The notes: generated from the sequence alone by a model not told the origin. DNA of 64,000 nt from JAIOSF01 sp963677755 (GCA_963677755.1 OY782506.1:248001-312000); one strand, 5' to 3'. Positions 37,751-44,880 are shown, counted from the stretch's first letter. Translations and numbers: made by a program.

Positions 37751-38081
37751 CTTTTAAACCTTGTGTTATACTATTTACTGAACTATGATACATCTTTTTA
37801 GTTTCATCGAGACTATCTTTAACTATTACTACTTTAGGAGCTTTTTTAAACTCCAATATAGCAAAAGGGATAAACTCAACTCTATCTTTTTCATTGTAAA
37901 AATAATGTATATCTTTTTTCAAAGTATTGTTTTTTACATAGTTATCAATTGTCTTTTCACTTTTATTTAAAAACCTTGCTACCTCTTTTTTAGTAGTTAA
38001 AGTCGAGATGGAAAGTTGCAGTAACTCTTGTTGATCTGTTAACTTGTCTAATATTAATTTTAGTGTATCTTCTATTGCCAT
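37743..38081 (-). CDS. Helix-turn-helix protein, excisionase-like
   Basis: 112 residues. An N-terminal helix (MAIEDTLKLILDKLTDQQELL) leads into KKEVARFLNKSEKTIDNYVKNN, a winged-helix/excisionase-type DNA-binding motif, followed by HYFYNEKDRVEFIPFAILEFKK. It overlaps the integrase start by 8 bp, so the two are co-translated, as expected for a recombination directionality factor. Its first 33 codons fall in a 288-bp tandem duplication. Confidence 0.75.
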   Translation of the reverse strand: MAIEDTLKLILDKLTDQQELLQLSISTLTTKKEVARFLNKSEKTIDNYVKNNTLKKDIHYFYNEKDRVEFIPFAILEFKKAPKVVIVKDSLDETKKMYHSSVNSITQGLKVG

Positions 38082-38556
38082 TTTAATTTACTCCCTTTTT
38101 TATTTATTAAATGTTATTAACTTTTATTAATTGTTATGAATATCTAATGACTTAAACATTGAACTTTTTTTGCCCTCTTCTGCTTTTTTTTCATACCAAT
38201 CATCAAGTTTTTTTTGTGAGTCATTAGTTGGTTGATTATTCTCTTTTTGTTCTTTTTTGATTTGTGCAACCTCTTTTTTAGTAGTTAAAGTCGAGATAGA
38301 AAGTTGCAGTAACTCTTGTTGATCTGCTAACTTGTCTAATATTAATTTTAGTGTATCTTCTATTGCCATTTTAATTTACTCCCTTTTTTATTTATTAAAT
38401 GTTATTAACTTTTATTAATTGTTATGAATATCTAATGACTTAAACATTGAACTTTTTTTGCCCTCTTCTGCTTTTTTTTCATACCAATCATCAAGTTTTT
38501 TTTGTGAGTCATTAGTTGGTTGATTATTCTCTTTTTGTTCTTTTTTGATTTGTGCA
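37981..38556. repeat. 288-bp tandem duplication (two units)
   Basis: Units 37981-38268 and 38269-38556 differ at two positions only: 38010/38298 (g/a) and 38039/38327 (t/c). Each unit begins with ACCTCTTTTTT, and the same 11 bases recur at 38557. The duplication joins the start of the excisionase-like gene to the end of the lipoprotein gene at this short homology. Confidence 0.93.
38127..38369 (-). CDS. Chimeric protein created by the tandem duplication
   Basis: 80 residues. Residues 1-34 equal the excisionase-like protein except for one substitution (T to A at residue 15). The remaining residues equal the C-terminal half of the lipoprotein encoded at 38415-38684. The join lies in the shared KKEVA and stays in frame. 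It has the same ribosome site (GGGAGtaaat) as the excisionase-like gene. It lacks the helix-turn-helix, the signal peptide and the lipobox. Whether it is made or does anything is unknown; it could be a by-product or interfere with its parents. Confidence 0.6.
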   Translation of the reverse strand: MAIEDTLKLILDKLADQQELLQLSISTLTTKKEVAQIKKEQKENNQPTNDSQKKLDDWYEKKAEEGKKSSMFKSLDIHNN

Positions 38557-38684
38557 ACCTCTTTTTTGATTTGTTTCCAAACTTTGATAGACTCTTCTTT
38601 CTCTTTATCTTCTTGTTTCTCTATACATCCACTCAAACCAATAGCTACTATTAAACCTAATCCTAATACTTGTAATTTTTTCAT
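38415..38684 (-). CDS. Small lipoprotein in conjugation-like cluster (TrbK-like by size and position)
   Basis: 89 residues with a signal peptide and lipobox GLSGC (Cys20), then a charged helix rich in Lys and Glu. Its C-terminal 30 residues (SQKKLDDWYEKKAEEGKKSS, then MFKSLDIHNN) closely resemble the tail of the TrbJ-like protein encoded just upstream. A lipoprotein beside TrbJ- and TrbL-like genes recalls TrbK, the entry-exclusion lipoprotein of RP4. The resemblance is positional, not by sequence motif. Confidence 0.7.
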   Translation of the reverse strand: MKKLQVLGLGLIVAIGLSGCIEKQEDKEKEESIKVWKQIKKEVAQIKKEQKENNQPTNDSQKKLDDWYEKKAEEGKKSSMFKSLDIHNN

Positions 38685-38717
38685 AATTTTATTTCTCCCT
38701 TTTTTTGTTTATTAAAA

Positions 38718-38736
38718 GTTATTAACTTTTAATAAC
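38718..38736. other. Intercistronic hairpin at the end of the TrbJ-like gene
   Basis: GTTATTAA (38718-38725) and TTAATAAC (38729-38736) form perfect 8-bp arms with a 3-base loop over the stop codon. Weaker versions of the same segment follow the lipoprotein and the chimera genes at about 38,400-38,425 and 38,112-38,137. These spacers share a history and may set mRNA processing between the cistrons. Confidence 0.5.
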
Positions 38737-39733
38737 TATTAATATCTAACATATTGTAGATAACACCACTTTTCCCATCCTCGCTTTTTTCTTCATACCA
38801 TTCATCTAAAAGTTTTTGTTGCTCCTCTCGTTTATCTTTTACCTTTTCATTATCAAACTTTTCTCTAGATTTTTGTATATCTTCCATGTCGTGATTTTTA
38901 TTGTCAACATCTTTATTTAGTAATACTAGATTTACAGAGTTATAGTATTTCATTTGAAGTTCATATTGTGCTTGTATAAGAAATAGCATTTCAATAAGTA
39001 TTTCATTAGTAGTTTGTTGTTGCTTAAAAACATCATCAACAGTATTGATTTGTTTGATAAGTCTTTGTATGTTTTCTTCCCTTTTTTTTCTCATAGCGAT
39101 ACTATCTTCATTTAAAAAGTAATCATTGTAATATTCAACAGGTGCAAGTAAAGCATATTTTTTAAGTTGATCTCTTTCTATTCTTTTAAGACTTAGATAT
39201 TGATCTAATTCTTGTCGTGCAATTTGCCATGCTTCAAAATCTTTATCTGCAACTGATTTATCAACTCTTTCTTTTAATTTTAAATAGTTATCATCTTTAC
39301 TATTATCAAATAAACCCTCAAAATTATCTACCCATTTTTTATATATATCATCTTTTAAAGGCTCGTTTGTATGATGATAGTTTTTTAATAAATGCTCTGC
39401 ATTAAGATTATTTACCTTTTCTGCTATATTTTGGAATCGTTCTCCTGTATTTTGTAAGCCACTTATTATTCCTTGTATCTGTTTAGTTGGATTGTAAAGA
39501 AGTTTACCACTACCATCTATAAGCTCATTAGTTTTAGTTGCTAGATCATTAATCTTATTTAAACTCTCTAGCTGGTCTAATCCATTTTTAATACTATCAT
39601 TGAAGCTTTTAATCTGTTTTGCATAGTATGTGTATGATGTTGGGTCGGAAACTATGTCCCCGACTCCAAGTACTGCGAATAAATTATTGTAAGTCAATAA
39701 TAAAATTAGTAAATGATTAATAAAATTTTTCAT
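38729..39733 (-). CDS. TrbJ/VirB5-like conjugative transfer protein
   Basis: 334 residues from the ATG at 39733. A signal peptide ends near NNLFA. The mature start GVGDIVSDPTSYTYYAKQI resembles the beginning of TrbJ/VirB5 proteins (a DP-x-[NS] segment followed by a long helix). The rest is mainly coiled-coil-like helix. In conjugation machines this class forms the tip of the pilus or adhesion. The last 30 residues (LLDEWYEEKSEDGKSG) match the tail of the downstream lipoprotein. The 5' end overlaps the MobC-like gene. Confidence 0.72.
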   Translation of the reverse strand: MKNFINHLLILLLTYNNLFAVLGVGDIVSDPTSYTYYAKQIKSFNDSIKNGLDQLESLNKINDLATKTNELIDGSGKLLYNPTKQIQGIISGLQNTGERFQNIAEKVNNLNAEHLLKNYHHTNEPLKDDIYKKWVDNFEGLFDNSKDDNYLKLKERVDKSVADKDFEAWQIARQELDQYLSLKRIERDQLKKYALLAPVEYYNDYFLNEDSIAMRKKREENIQRLIKQINTVDDVFKQQQTTNEILIEMLFLIQAQYELQMKYYNSVNLVLLNKDVDNKNHDMEDIQKSREKFDNEKVKDKREEQQKLLDEWYEEKSEDGKSGVIYNMLDINSY

Positions 39734-39737
39734 AGTC

Positions 39738-40106
39738 TTATACAACACTTTTTAAAATTTTATTAGCTTTTTTTAATTCAATCTGTACTTCATGAATATC
39801 ATCTAATAAAGGATCTGTATTTTGATAAAATAGATTACTATTGAATTCAACATTATCTTCTATGAGTTTATTTTCAATTTGATGAATATTATTTGTTATC
39901 CCACTTAAAACTAAAGACATATGATCAAATATTCTAGTAGTGGCATAAATGTCTCTTAGTGTTTTTAATCCAGCTCTTTTATTAATCAAATCTCTAATAA
40001 ACTGTGATTGTGTTTTCTTCGCACTTTGAGATTGTTTTTCTAAGTTTTTTTTAGTTTCATAGCTAAGAATAAGATTATATCTGCGTGTATATTTTTTCAT
40101 AATCAT
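39738..40106 (-). CDS. MobC-like relaxosome accessory protein
   Basis: 122 residues. The N-terminal region (RRYNLILSYETKKNLEKQSQ, then TQSQFIRDLINKRAG) looks like a ribbon-helix-helix. A middle segment (LVLSGITNNIHQIENKL) matches the GNNLNQIA-type segment of MobC proteins, which help open oriT for the relaxase. Its ATG overlaps the stop of the TrbL-like gene (TAATG). It lies in the opposite operon to the relaxase gene. Confidence 0.7.
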   Translation of the reverse strand: MIMKKYTRRYNLILSYETKKNLEKQSQSAKKTQSQFIRDLINKRAGLKTLRDIYATTRIFDHMSLVLSGITNNIHQIENKLIEDNVEFNSNLFYQNTDPLLDDIHEVQIELKKANKILKSVV

Positions 40107-41131
40107 TACCTCATTTGAATTTTATTTCTAAAATCTCTTGCACCATTAGCTATTTTTCCTCCAGCTTTAACTGCTCCTTTAACTGCTCCTTTTCCAGCTG
40201 CTTTACCTGCAATGTTTAAACCACTATATTTTGCAGCAGCACCAAGAGCAGTTGCTCCAGCACTTATAGTTCCAACTCCACTAGTAAGTGAAGCTCCCTC
40301 ATTTGAACTACCTATAACTTGATTGATTAAATTTGGAATTTTAAATATAGCTAATGCTGTTAATATCTGCATGAGCATTAAAGATAAAATATAAATAGCA
40401 CTTTTATTAAAATCTTGTTGTATAGTGTTTAGGGTTTGTACAGAAAGATTTGCTACTTCTATACTTACAAGTCCTAAAAGCAATGTAAAAGGTGCATATA
40501 ATGAAATTGATATATAAAGTTTCGTCCAATTAAAAAAGATATATTCTGTTTTTTTCCATACTAAAAAAGGGAGGATAAAAGGCAATAATGAAAGTGCCAC
40601 ATTAGATAAAAATATACTAAATATACTCATAACTAAGATAGCCAATAATAAGAATGTTCCTGTGATAAAAGTAAGAATACCATAAATCATAGGCATTAGA
40701 TTTGTAATTCCACCTATGGTATAGAGATGGTTACTTAAAGAGACATTCGCTTGTGATATTCTATTGATAACATTTCCTATAGATGCTTCTTGATTTGCTG
40801 ATAGTACAACGGTTTTAATCAAAGATAAAAAAGCTTCTCTTGGTAAATCTACTACTTCGATAATATAGTCATACCACTCTTTTTGATAGAGGACTGTATG
40901 GACTGCTGCAAATACAGTAAGAGTCCATATAATTTTATAAGCTATCTCTTCATCTTTTATTTTTCTAAAAGCTATCATATATCCAATAAAAGCTATTGAT
41001 AATCCAAGAGCAGAAGAAAAAAAGGCATTGTTAAATACAGTATGTGCTCCGTTGTATAATCCTGTATTAATTGTAAACATAGCTTTTTCAAAAACAGCAC
41101 TTATACTTTCAAATATTTGTCCAGGTTGCAT
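40106..41131 (-). CDS. TrbL/VirB6-like integral membrane conjugation protein
   Basis: 341 residues with six or seven hydrophobic segments (about 40-55, 65-85, 145-170, 172-200, 205-230, 245-265). A C-terminal Ala/Gly/Lys-rich tail follows (AAKYSGLNIAGKAAGKG, AVKAGGKIANGARDF), as is common in TrbL proteins. This class forms the inner-membrane platform of the conjugation channel and can be the target of entry exclusion. No other channel component except the TrbJ-like protein is present in the element. Confidence 0.78.
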   Translation of the reverse strand: MQPGQIFESISAVFEKAMFTINTGLYNGAHTVFNNAFFSSALGLSIAFIGYMIAFRKIKDEEIAYKIIWTLTVFAAVHTVLYQKEWYDYIIEVVDLPREAFLSLIKTVVLSANQEASIGNVINRISQANVSLSNHLYTIGGITNLMPMIYGILTFITGTFLLLAILVMSIFSIFLSNVALSLLPFILPFLVWKKTEYIFFNWTKLYISISLYAPFTLLLGLVSIEVANLSVQTLNTIQQDFNKSAIYILSLMLMQILTALAIFKIPNLINQVIGSSNEGASLTSGVGTISAGATALGAAAKYSGLNIAGKAAGKGAVKGAVKAGGKIANGARDFRNKIQMR

Positions 41132-41134
41132 GGT

Positions 41135-41398
41135 TTACTCCTCCATCTCTTTCATTGCTTCACTCATCCCTTTTGTATAGGCTTGACCCTCTATACGAAG
41201 TGATTTTAATTTCTCTACTGATTCTATATATGCAGAATGTTGTTCATCATCAGAATAATCTTCACTAGCTAGTTTTAGTAAACTTTTTTCGATAAGTATT
41301 ATCTCTTCTACAAGTCTGTCTGGACTAAAATAAATATTTCCTACTAATGACTTAATCACTTTCCCACCTGTTGGAGTGTTGTTTAGTTTATTTTTCAT
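41135..41398 (-). CDS. Small hypothetical protein of the mobile element
   Basis: 87 residues from the ATG at 41398, which has the strong ribosome site AAAGGGGGcaaa and is preferred to an earlier frame start. It is soluble and helical, rich in Glu and Ser (RLVEEIILIEKSLLKLASEDYSDDEQHSAY). No motif was recognised. It lies 3 bp before the TrbL-like gene and overlaps the upstream small gene by 11 bp. Confidence 0.6.
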   Translation of the reverse strand: MKNKLNNTPTGGKVIKSLVGNIYFSPDRLVEEIILIEKSLLKLASEDYSDDEQHSAYIESVEKLKSLRIEGQAYTKGMSEAMKEMEE

Positions 41399-41651
41399 TT
41401 TGCCCCCTTTCATTTTCTATAATCTGCCAAAGATTACTTTTAGCAGTTTTTATTTTTTCCTCTAGGCTTTCTAAGATATTAGATCTTCCTTGATTGTATT
41501 CATCTTGATGTAATGATTCTAATTCACTATTATCTTCTACCTCTGATACTCTTCGTAAGAAAGACATTTGATTTTTGATATTTTCCATTTCCCAATAGAT
41601 CTCTTCTAGTTGATCTTCTAATTGTATTTCTAACACTAATTTTTTACTCAT
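41388..41651 (-). CDS. Small coiled-coil protein, paralogue of its neighbour
   Basis: 87 residues, predicted all-helical. It shares the pattern FLRRVSEVEDNSE, then YNQGRSNILESLEEKI and a final NLWQII, with the protein encoded just upstream (FLKEISNLEDNSE, YGYGKSLIVEDLQSEI, NIQEI). The two are therefore tandem paralogues. Function is unknown. It overlaps both neighbours by a few bases. Confidence 0.6.
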   Translation of the reverse strand: MSKKLVLEIQLEDQLEEIYWEMENIKNQMSFLRRVSEVEDNSELESLHQDEYNQGRSNILESLEEKIKTAKSNLWQIIENERGQNEK

Positions 41652-41869
41652 TTGCTTATCTCCTGTATATTATTTATTATTCTGTTAATCTCACTTTGTA
41701 AATCTTCTACTATTAAACTTTTGCCATAGCCATAATTCTCAATTTCATTTACATTAAATTCTGAATTATCTTCTAAGTTTGATATCTCTTTTAAAAAAGT
41801 CAACCGATAATTTATTCTAGATAAATCATTTACAGCTTCATCTATTAAATTTTTTTGTTTTTCATCCAT
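41648..41869 (-). CDS. Small coiled-coil protein, paralogue of its neighbour
   Basis: 73 residues, all-helical and acidic, with the conserved core FLKEISNLEDNSE...YGYGKSLIVEDLQ shared with the next gene downstream. It overlaps the replication-initiator-like gene by 8 bp and the paralogue by 4 bp. No function is recognised. Its spacing suggests a set of small proteins made together with the winged-helix protein. Confidence 0.6.
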   Translation of the reverse strand: MDEKQKNLIDEAVNDLSRINYRLTFLKEISNLEDNSEFNVNEIENYGYGKSLIVEDLQSEINRIINNIQEISK

Positions 41870-42551
41870 TGTTTTCTCCTTTTTGATTTTGATGAAATTG
41901 TATTTGATCCTGTAGCTCTATAAATTTACTAATGTTTTCTATTGTTTGTTTATCTCCTTTTAAAATATTTTCTTTTATTTTGTTGCCATACCAAATTTTT
42001 GATGGATTAGATTTTTTGTTTTTAGGATATATAAAGTCATAAAATTCAATTGAAAAAACTTCAAATGCAATATCATCATTTAAAATTTTTTTTATATATT
42101 TTAAATATTCTTCTTTTTCTTCTTCTGGATAAGGAATAGTATATTGATATGTCGGATTTAAATCCGAGTTTTTTTCGGATTCATTTCCGAGTTCGGATTT
42201 ATTTCCGACATAGTAATTCGGATTTGTTTCCGACATAGTACTAAAAGCATATTTTTTCCCTTTTTTTGTAATATTAATACAATCCTTTTTAGATACTTTT
42301 ATGTAGTTGATTAGATCTATTTCATCTAAAAACTTAAAATGTCTATATACTGTGTCTTCTTTGAGATCCAATAAAGGAAGTTCTTTCACTACAACTTGTC
42401 TTGCAACCCAATAGTAAACTTTATTTTCATATATTATTGGTTCTGCCCAAGTTGAAGCACTAGTCAATAAATCAAAGATAATAGCTTGGTTTGTATTTGT
42501 CATGCCAAGTTTTATTGCTTGTTCTTGATTTATATGCAATATATATTTCAT
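41862..42551 (-). CDS. Winged-helix protein, replication-initiator- or regulator-like
   Basis: 229 residues. The N-terminal half (QAIIFDLLTSAS...YYWVARQVVVKELPLLDLKEDTVYRHFKFLDEIDLINYIKV) has the pattern of phage or plasmid replication proteins with a winged helix, in which a host-range region reads hardware such as W-x-x-x-x-x-x-x-E-L-P-L-L. The C-terminal half is helical with KIWYGNKIKENIL. The middle (codons for about residues 106-133) is encoded by four 16-bp palindromic DNA repeats. It may start replication of the excised element or control its genes. Confidence 0.65.
   Translation of the reverse strand: MKYILHINQEQAIKLGMTNTNQAIIFDLLTSASTWAEPIIYENKVYYWVARQVVVKELPLLDLKEDTVYRHFKFLDEIDLINYIKVSKKDCINITKKGKKYAFSTMSETNPNYYVGNKSELGNESEKNSDLNPTYQYTIPYPEEEKEEYLKYIKKILNDDIAFEVFSIEFYDFIYPKNKKSNPSKIWYGNKIKENILKGDKQTIENISKFIELQDQIQFHQNQKGENNG
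42152..42233. repeat. Four 16-bp TCGGA-N6-TCCGA palindromes inside a coding region
   Basis: Units at 42152-42167 (a perfect palindrome), 42175-42190, 42193-42208 and 42218-42233 all begin TCGGATT and end TCCGA. Starts are 23, 18 and 25 bp apart. The units fall in two different reading frames of the gene that contains them, so the protein repeats are not what is conserved. They look like iterons or operators. Confidence 0.8.
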
Positions 42552-42554
42552 ATA

Positions 42555-42752
42555 TTATGCAACCACATCACGAGTATTTGCTTCTAAATACTCTTCTATC
42601 CATTCTTTTTTATAAACAACTTCTCGTCCACTTTTCGAATAGGAAATCTTTTTCTTACTTCTTAGTGTTTGAAGAGTTTGTTTTGTGAAAATTGGAAATA
42701 AGTGTTCATATTTTCCATTTGTAAGATCTTCATTATTAAACCATACTTTCAT
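42555..42752 (-). CDS. Small excisionase/MerR-type helix-turn-helix protein
   Basis: 65 residues from the ATG at 42752, with aaaaGGAGcaaaat upstream; the longer frame lacks such a site. The core LFPIFTKQTLQTLRSKKKISYSKSGREVVYKKEWIEEYLEA is the standard layout of HTH_17/excisionase-type proteins, in which a recognition helix is followed by a wing ending in W-I-x-x-Y. It is the first gene of the left-facing operon and so a candidate regulator or second directionality factor. Confidence 0.75.
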   Translation of the reverse strand: MKVWFNNEDLTNGKYEHLFPIFTKQTLQTLRSKKKISYSKSGREVVYKKEWIEEYLEANTRDVVA

Positions 42753-42930
42753 ATTTTGCTCCTTTTTGTATCTATTTGAAATATATATTTCTATTTGAAA
42801 GTATAATTTTAAATAGATTAATATTGACTTAAATTGATTCATATAGATATAAATTGTTTCTATTTGATATTTATTATTCTGTTAATATATATTTGATACA
42901 ATCATAAAATTTAAATTTAGGGTGATTTAT
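42753..42930. promoter_or_regulatory. Divergent control region of the element
   Basis: This gap separates the two oppositely transcribed halves of the element. Three direct copies of CTATTTGA lie at 42772-42779, 42791-42798 and 42860-42867. A rightward promoter candidate is TTGACT at 42824-42829 and TATAAA at 42848-42853, 18 bp apart. Operator function is inferred from repetition and position. Confidence 0.5.
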
Positions 42931-43512
42931 TTGAAAAATATAATTTGCAAATTACTTGATATTAGTGATGTATCTTATTATCGTTGGAAAAAAACTAGAG
43001 AGGTAATTCCTTTTCTTGAAAAATATTTTACTAAAAACGAATTAGAAGAGTACCTCGATACAGGAAAAATTGAAAAACTTGAGTTAATTAAAAGTTTATC
43101 ATACGAAGAACTCAAAGAAAAATTATCAGAAGAATCACAAAGCGAAAATATTAATGAAGTGATTATTGAGCATGCAACCTATTCATTAAGAGATAAAATG
43201 AAAATTATGACTGATGGTACAGCTCTTGATTGGTTATATCACTACTTCTCAAAAAAAATTTTAATTAAGGTATTAGAAAATATTTCAAACGAAGACAATT
43301 TGAATAATTCTATAATGGGATCAAAAGAAATTTTACTTGATGCAATTCAAAAAGCAACTGTACCAAAAGCTATAGAAGGTAAAAGGGAAGTTTTACTTAT
43401 TAGAATTAAAGAGAGACTTTCCAATTTAGAATGCTATGTTTTAATTAATCGGTATGAAGAAGTATTAAACTATGATAACTTTTTTCAGATAGGTTCTAAG
43501 TTTAAAAAGTAA
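42931..43512 (+). CDS. Helix-turn-helix protein coupled to a membrane protease gene
   Basis: 193 residues from a TTG at 42931 with tAGGGTG as ribosome site; a GTG at 42922 lies within that site. The N-terminus ICKLLDISDVSYYRWKKTREVIPFLEKYFTKNELEEYLDTG is a phage-repressor-type helix-turn-helix followed by a linker seen in Campylobacterota prophage regulators. The rest is helical and has no motif recognised. It faces the central control region, and its TAA overlaps the next ATG (TAATG). It is the likely master repressor of the element, by inference. Confidence 0.68.
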   Translation: MKNIICKLLDISDVSYYRWKKTREVIPFLEKYFTKNELEEYLDTGKIEKLELIKSLSYEELKEKLSEESQSENINEVIIEHATYSLRDKMKIMTDGTALDWLYHYFSKKILIKVLENISNEDNLNNSIMGSKEILLDAIQKATVPKAIEGKREVLLIRIKERLSNLECYVLINRYEEVLNYDNFFQIGSKFKK

Positions 43513-44111
43513 TGGAAATGAATATGTACGAATCTTTATTATTTTTTATAATTTTATATTTATCAATAGCAATACATGAATATGGGCATTATAAAGCAAT
43601 GAAAGATCATGGTGTACCAATAAAGTTATTCTATATAGGTTCGAAACTATCAAAGTATTTCCCTAGATATAAAAGAATAAATTCCGATGGTACTATATTT
43701 TATTTTTCTCCTTTGCCTATTAAAGCATTTGTATTAGGAAGGGCATCAAATCTAACACAAAAAGCTTATATGGATATTGCTATAAGAGGAATAAAACACA
43801 ATTTATATTTATTTTTATTTTTTTTATTTTTGGTAGTTACTTTTTATGTTACATTAAATAAAATTTACGATATTCTAGCTATCGCATCTTTGATGAACTT
43901 GGTTTTTGCAATATCTAATTTACTTCCATTAAAAAATAAAAATAGTTTTCCAACTGATGGTTATGAATACTTTAGAGCTAAAAAAGATGCAACAAAACTA
44001 TACACACAATGTGATACTATGAATAAGAAACATAAAATCACAGAGCTTTGTTCAAAGTTATTTAGTGGAAAAGAACTTGAAGATCTTAAAATTTTTATAA
44101 ACTCACTTTAA
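43512..44111 (+). CDS. M50-type membrane metalloprotease
   Basis: 199 residues. The zinc site HEYGH at residues 22-26 lies in a first membrane helix (LLFFIILYLSIAIHEYGHYKAM). Two further helices lie at about 98-115 and 118-140. A second motif, SNLLPLKNKNSFPTDGYEYF, supplies the third ligand candidate Asp149. This is the layout of site-2-type intramembrane proteases in a minimal form. It is translationally coupled to the helix-turn-helix gene, which could be, or control, its substrate. Confidence 0.8.
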   Translation: MEMNMYESLLFFIILYLSIAIHEYGHYKAMKDHGVPIKLFYIGSKLSKYFPRYKRINSDGTIFYFSPLPIKAFVLGRASNLTQKAYMDIAIRGIKHNLYLFLFFLFLVVTFYVTLNKIYDILAIASLMNLVFAISNLLPLKNKNSFPTDGYEYFRAKKDATKLYTQCDTMNKKHKITELCSKLFSGKELEDLKIFINSL

Positions 44112-44172
44112 AAATATACAAAGTCTAATTCATAAAAAACTATAAATTTAAATACTAAATAAAGGACAATAA

Positions 44173-44766
44173 TTGATTAAACTTGATTTAATTTTCAAAA
44201 TTATATGGGGACTTGCTTTAGGTTTATTTATTTTTATTTTATATACTATCGCTATTAGTTCATGGAATGAAATAAAAAGTTTACTAGTACCTTTAGGCGT
44301 TCTTATATCTGCAATGTTGGCTTCTGTTAGTGTAATGAAATCTATAGATAATACTAATAAAATTGAAGTAGAGAAAATTAAAAGAGAATTATATGATAGA
44401 AGAAAAAAAGTTATCTTTATAATTTTTAATCTATGGACAAAATTACAATTAGTAGAAGATAAAAAGAATACATCAAAACCTTATTTTTTAGAATTAAAAT
44501 TTATTGATGAATGTATGGATACTATTAAAGATTCATATTTTATATTTGATAACCAAGATTATGTAATCATAAAACCTATTTTTGACAATATTTTAGAATT
44601 GATTAATTACTCATTTATACTAAATGACATGAAAAATAATATTTCAAATAAAAATTTCGACCAAGACATTAAAGAGATTTATAGAATTCAAACAGAACTA
44701 TTAGCGTATATAAAAAAGAATTTAAACTCACTCAAAGCTTCAATTAAAATCACAAAAAATACATAA
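44173..44766 (+). CDS. Membrane protein with cytoplasmic helical domain, unknown
   Basis: 197 residues from a TTG. Two membrane helices at about 7-28 and 36-55 are followed by a helical cytoplasmic region (VEKIKRELYDRRKKVIFIIFNLW...). No motif was recognised. It follows the protease gene by about 60 bp on the same strand and precedes the oriT candidate. It is probably cargo or a membrane partner of the switch proteins. Confidence 0.6.
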   Translation: MIKLDLIFKIIWGLALGLFIFILYTIAISSWNEIKSLLVPLGVLISAMLASVSVMKSIDNTNKIEVEKIKRELYDRRKKVIFIIFNLWTKLQLVEDKKNTSKPYFLELKFIDECMDTIKDSYFIFDNQDYVIIKPIFDNILELINYSFILNDMKNNISNKNFDQDIKEIYRIQTELLAYIKKNLNSLKASIKITKNT

Positions 44767-44800
44767 AAAGCAAATACACCCCTAAAAATCCCTTAACAAT

Positions 44801-44845
44801 CGTTCTTATCGGTAATTTATGTACATAAAAACGAGTTATCCTGCC
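44801..44845 (+). other. Candidate origin of transfer (oriT) with RP4-type nic sequence
   Basis: TATCCTGCC at 44837-44845 contains the ATCCTG/C core cut by IncP-type MOBP relaxases, with the expected nick between 44843 and 44844. A perfect 14-bp palindrome TTTATGTACATAAA at 44816-44829 lies 8 bp upstream, and CGTT/AACG arms (44801-44804 and 44830-44833) extend it. It sits 36 bp before the relaxase start. Confidence 0.65.
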
Positions 44846-44880
44846 TTTAATTCTACTTTCTTTTTTGCTAATATTAGTCT

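Noticed and set aside
38127..38369. Independent DNA-binding regulator
   Set aside because: It carries only the N-terminal helix of the parent, without the helix-turn-helix, and is explained by the tandem duplication.
42152..42233. Short repeats with even spacing, possible CRISPR
   Set aside because: Units are 16 bp with 2-9 bp between, lie inside a coding frame, and have no cas genes nearby.
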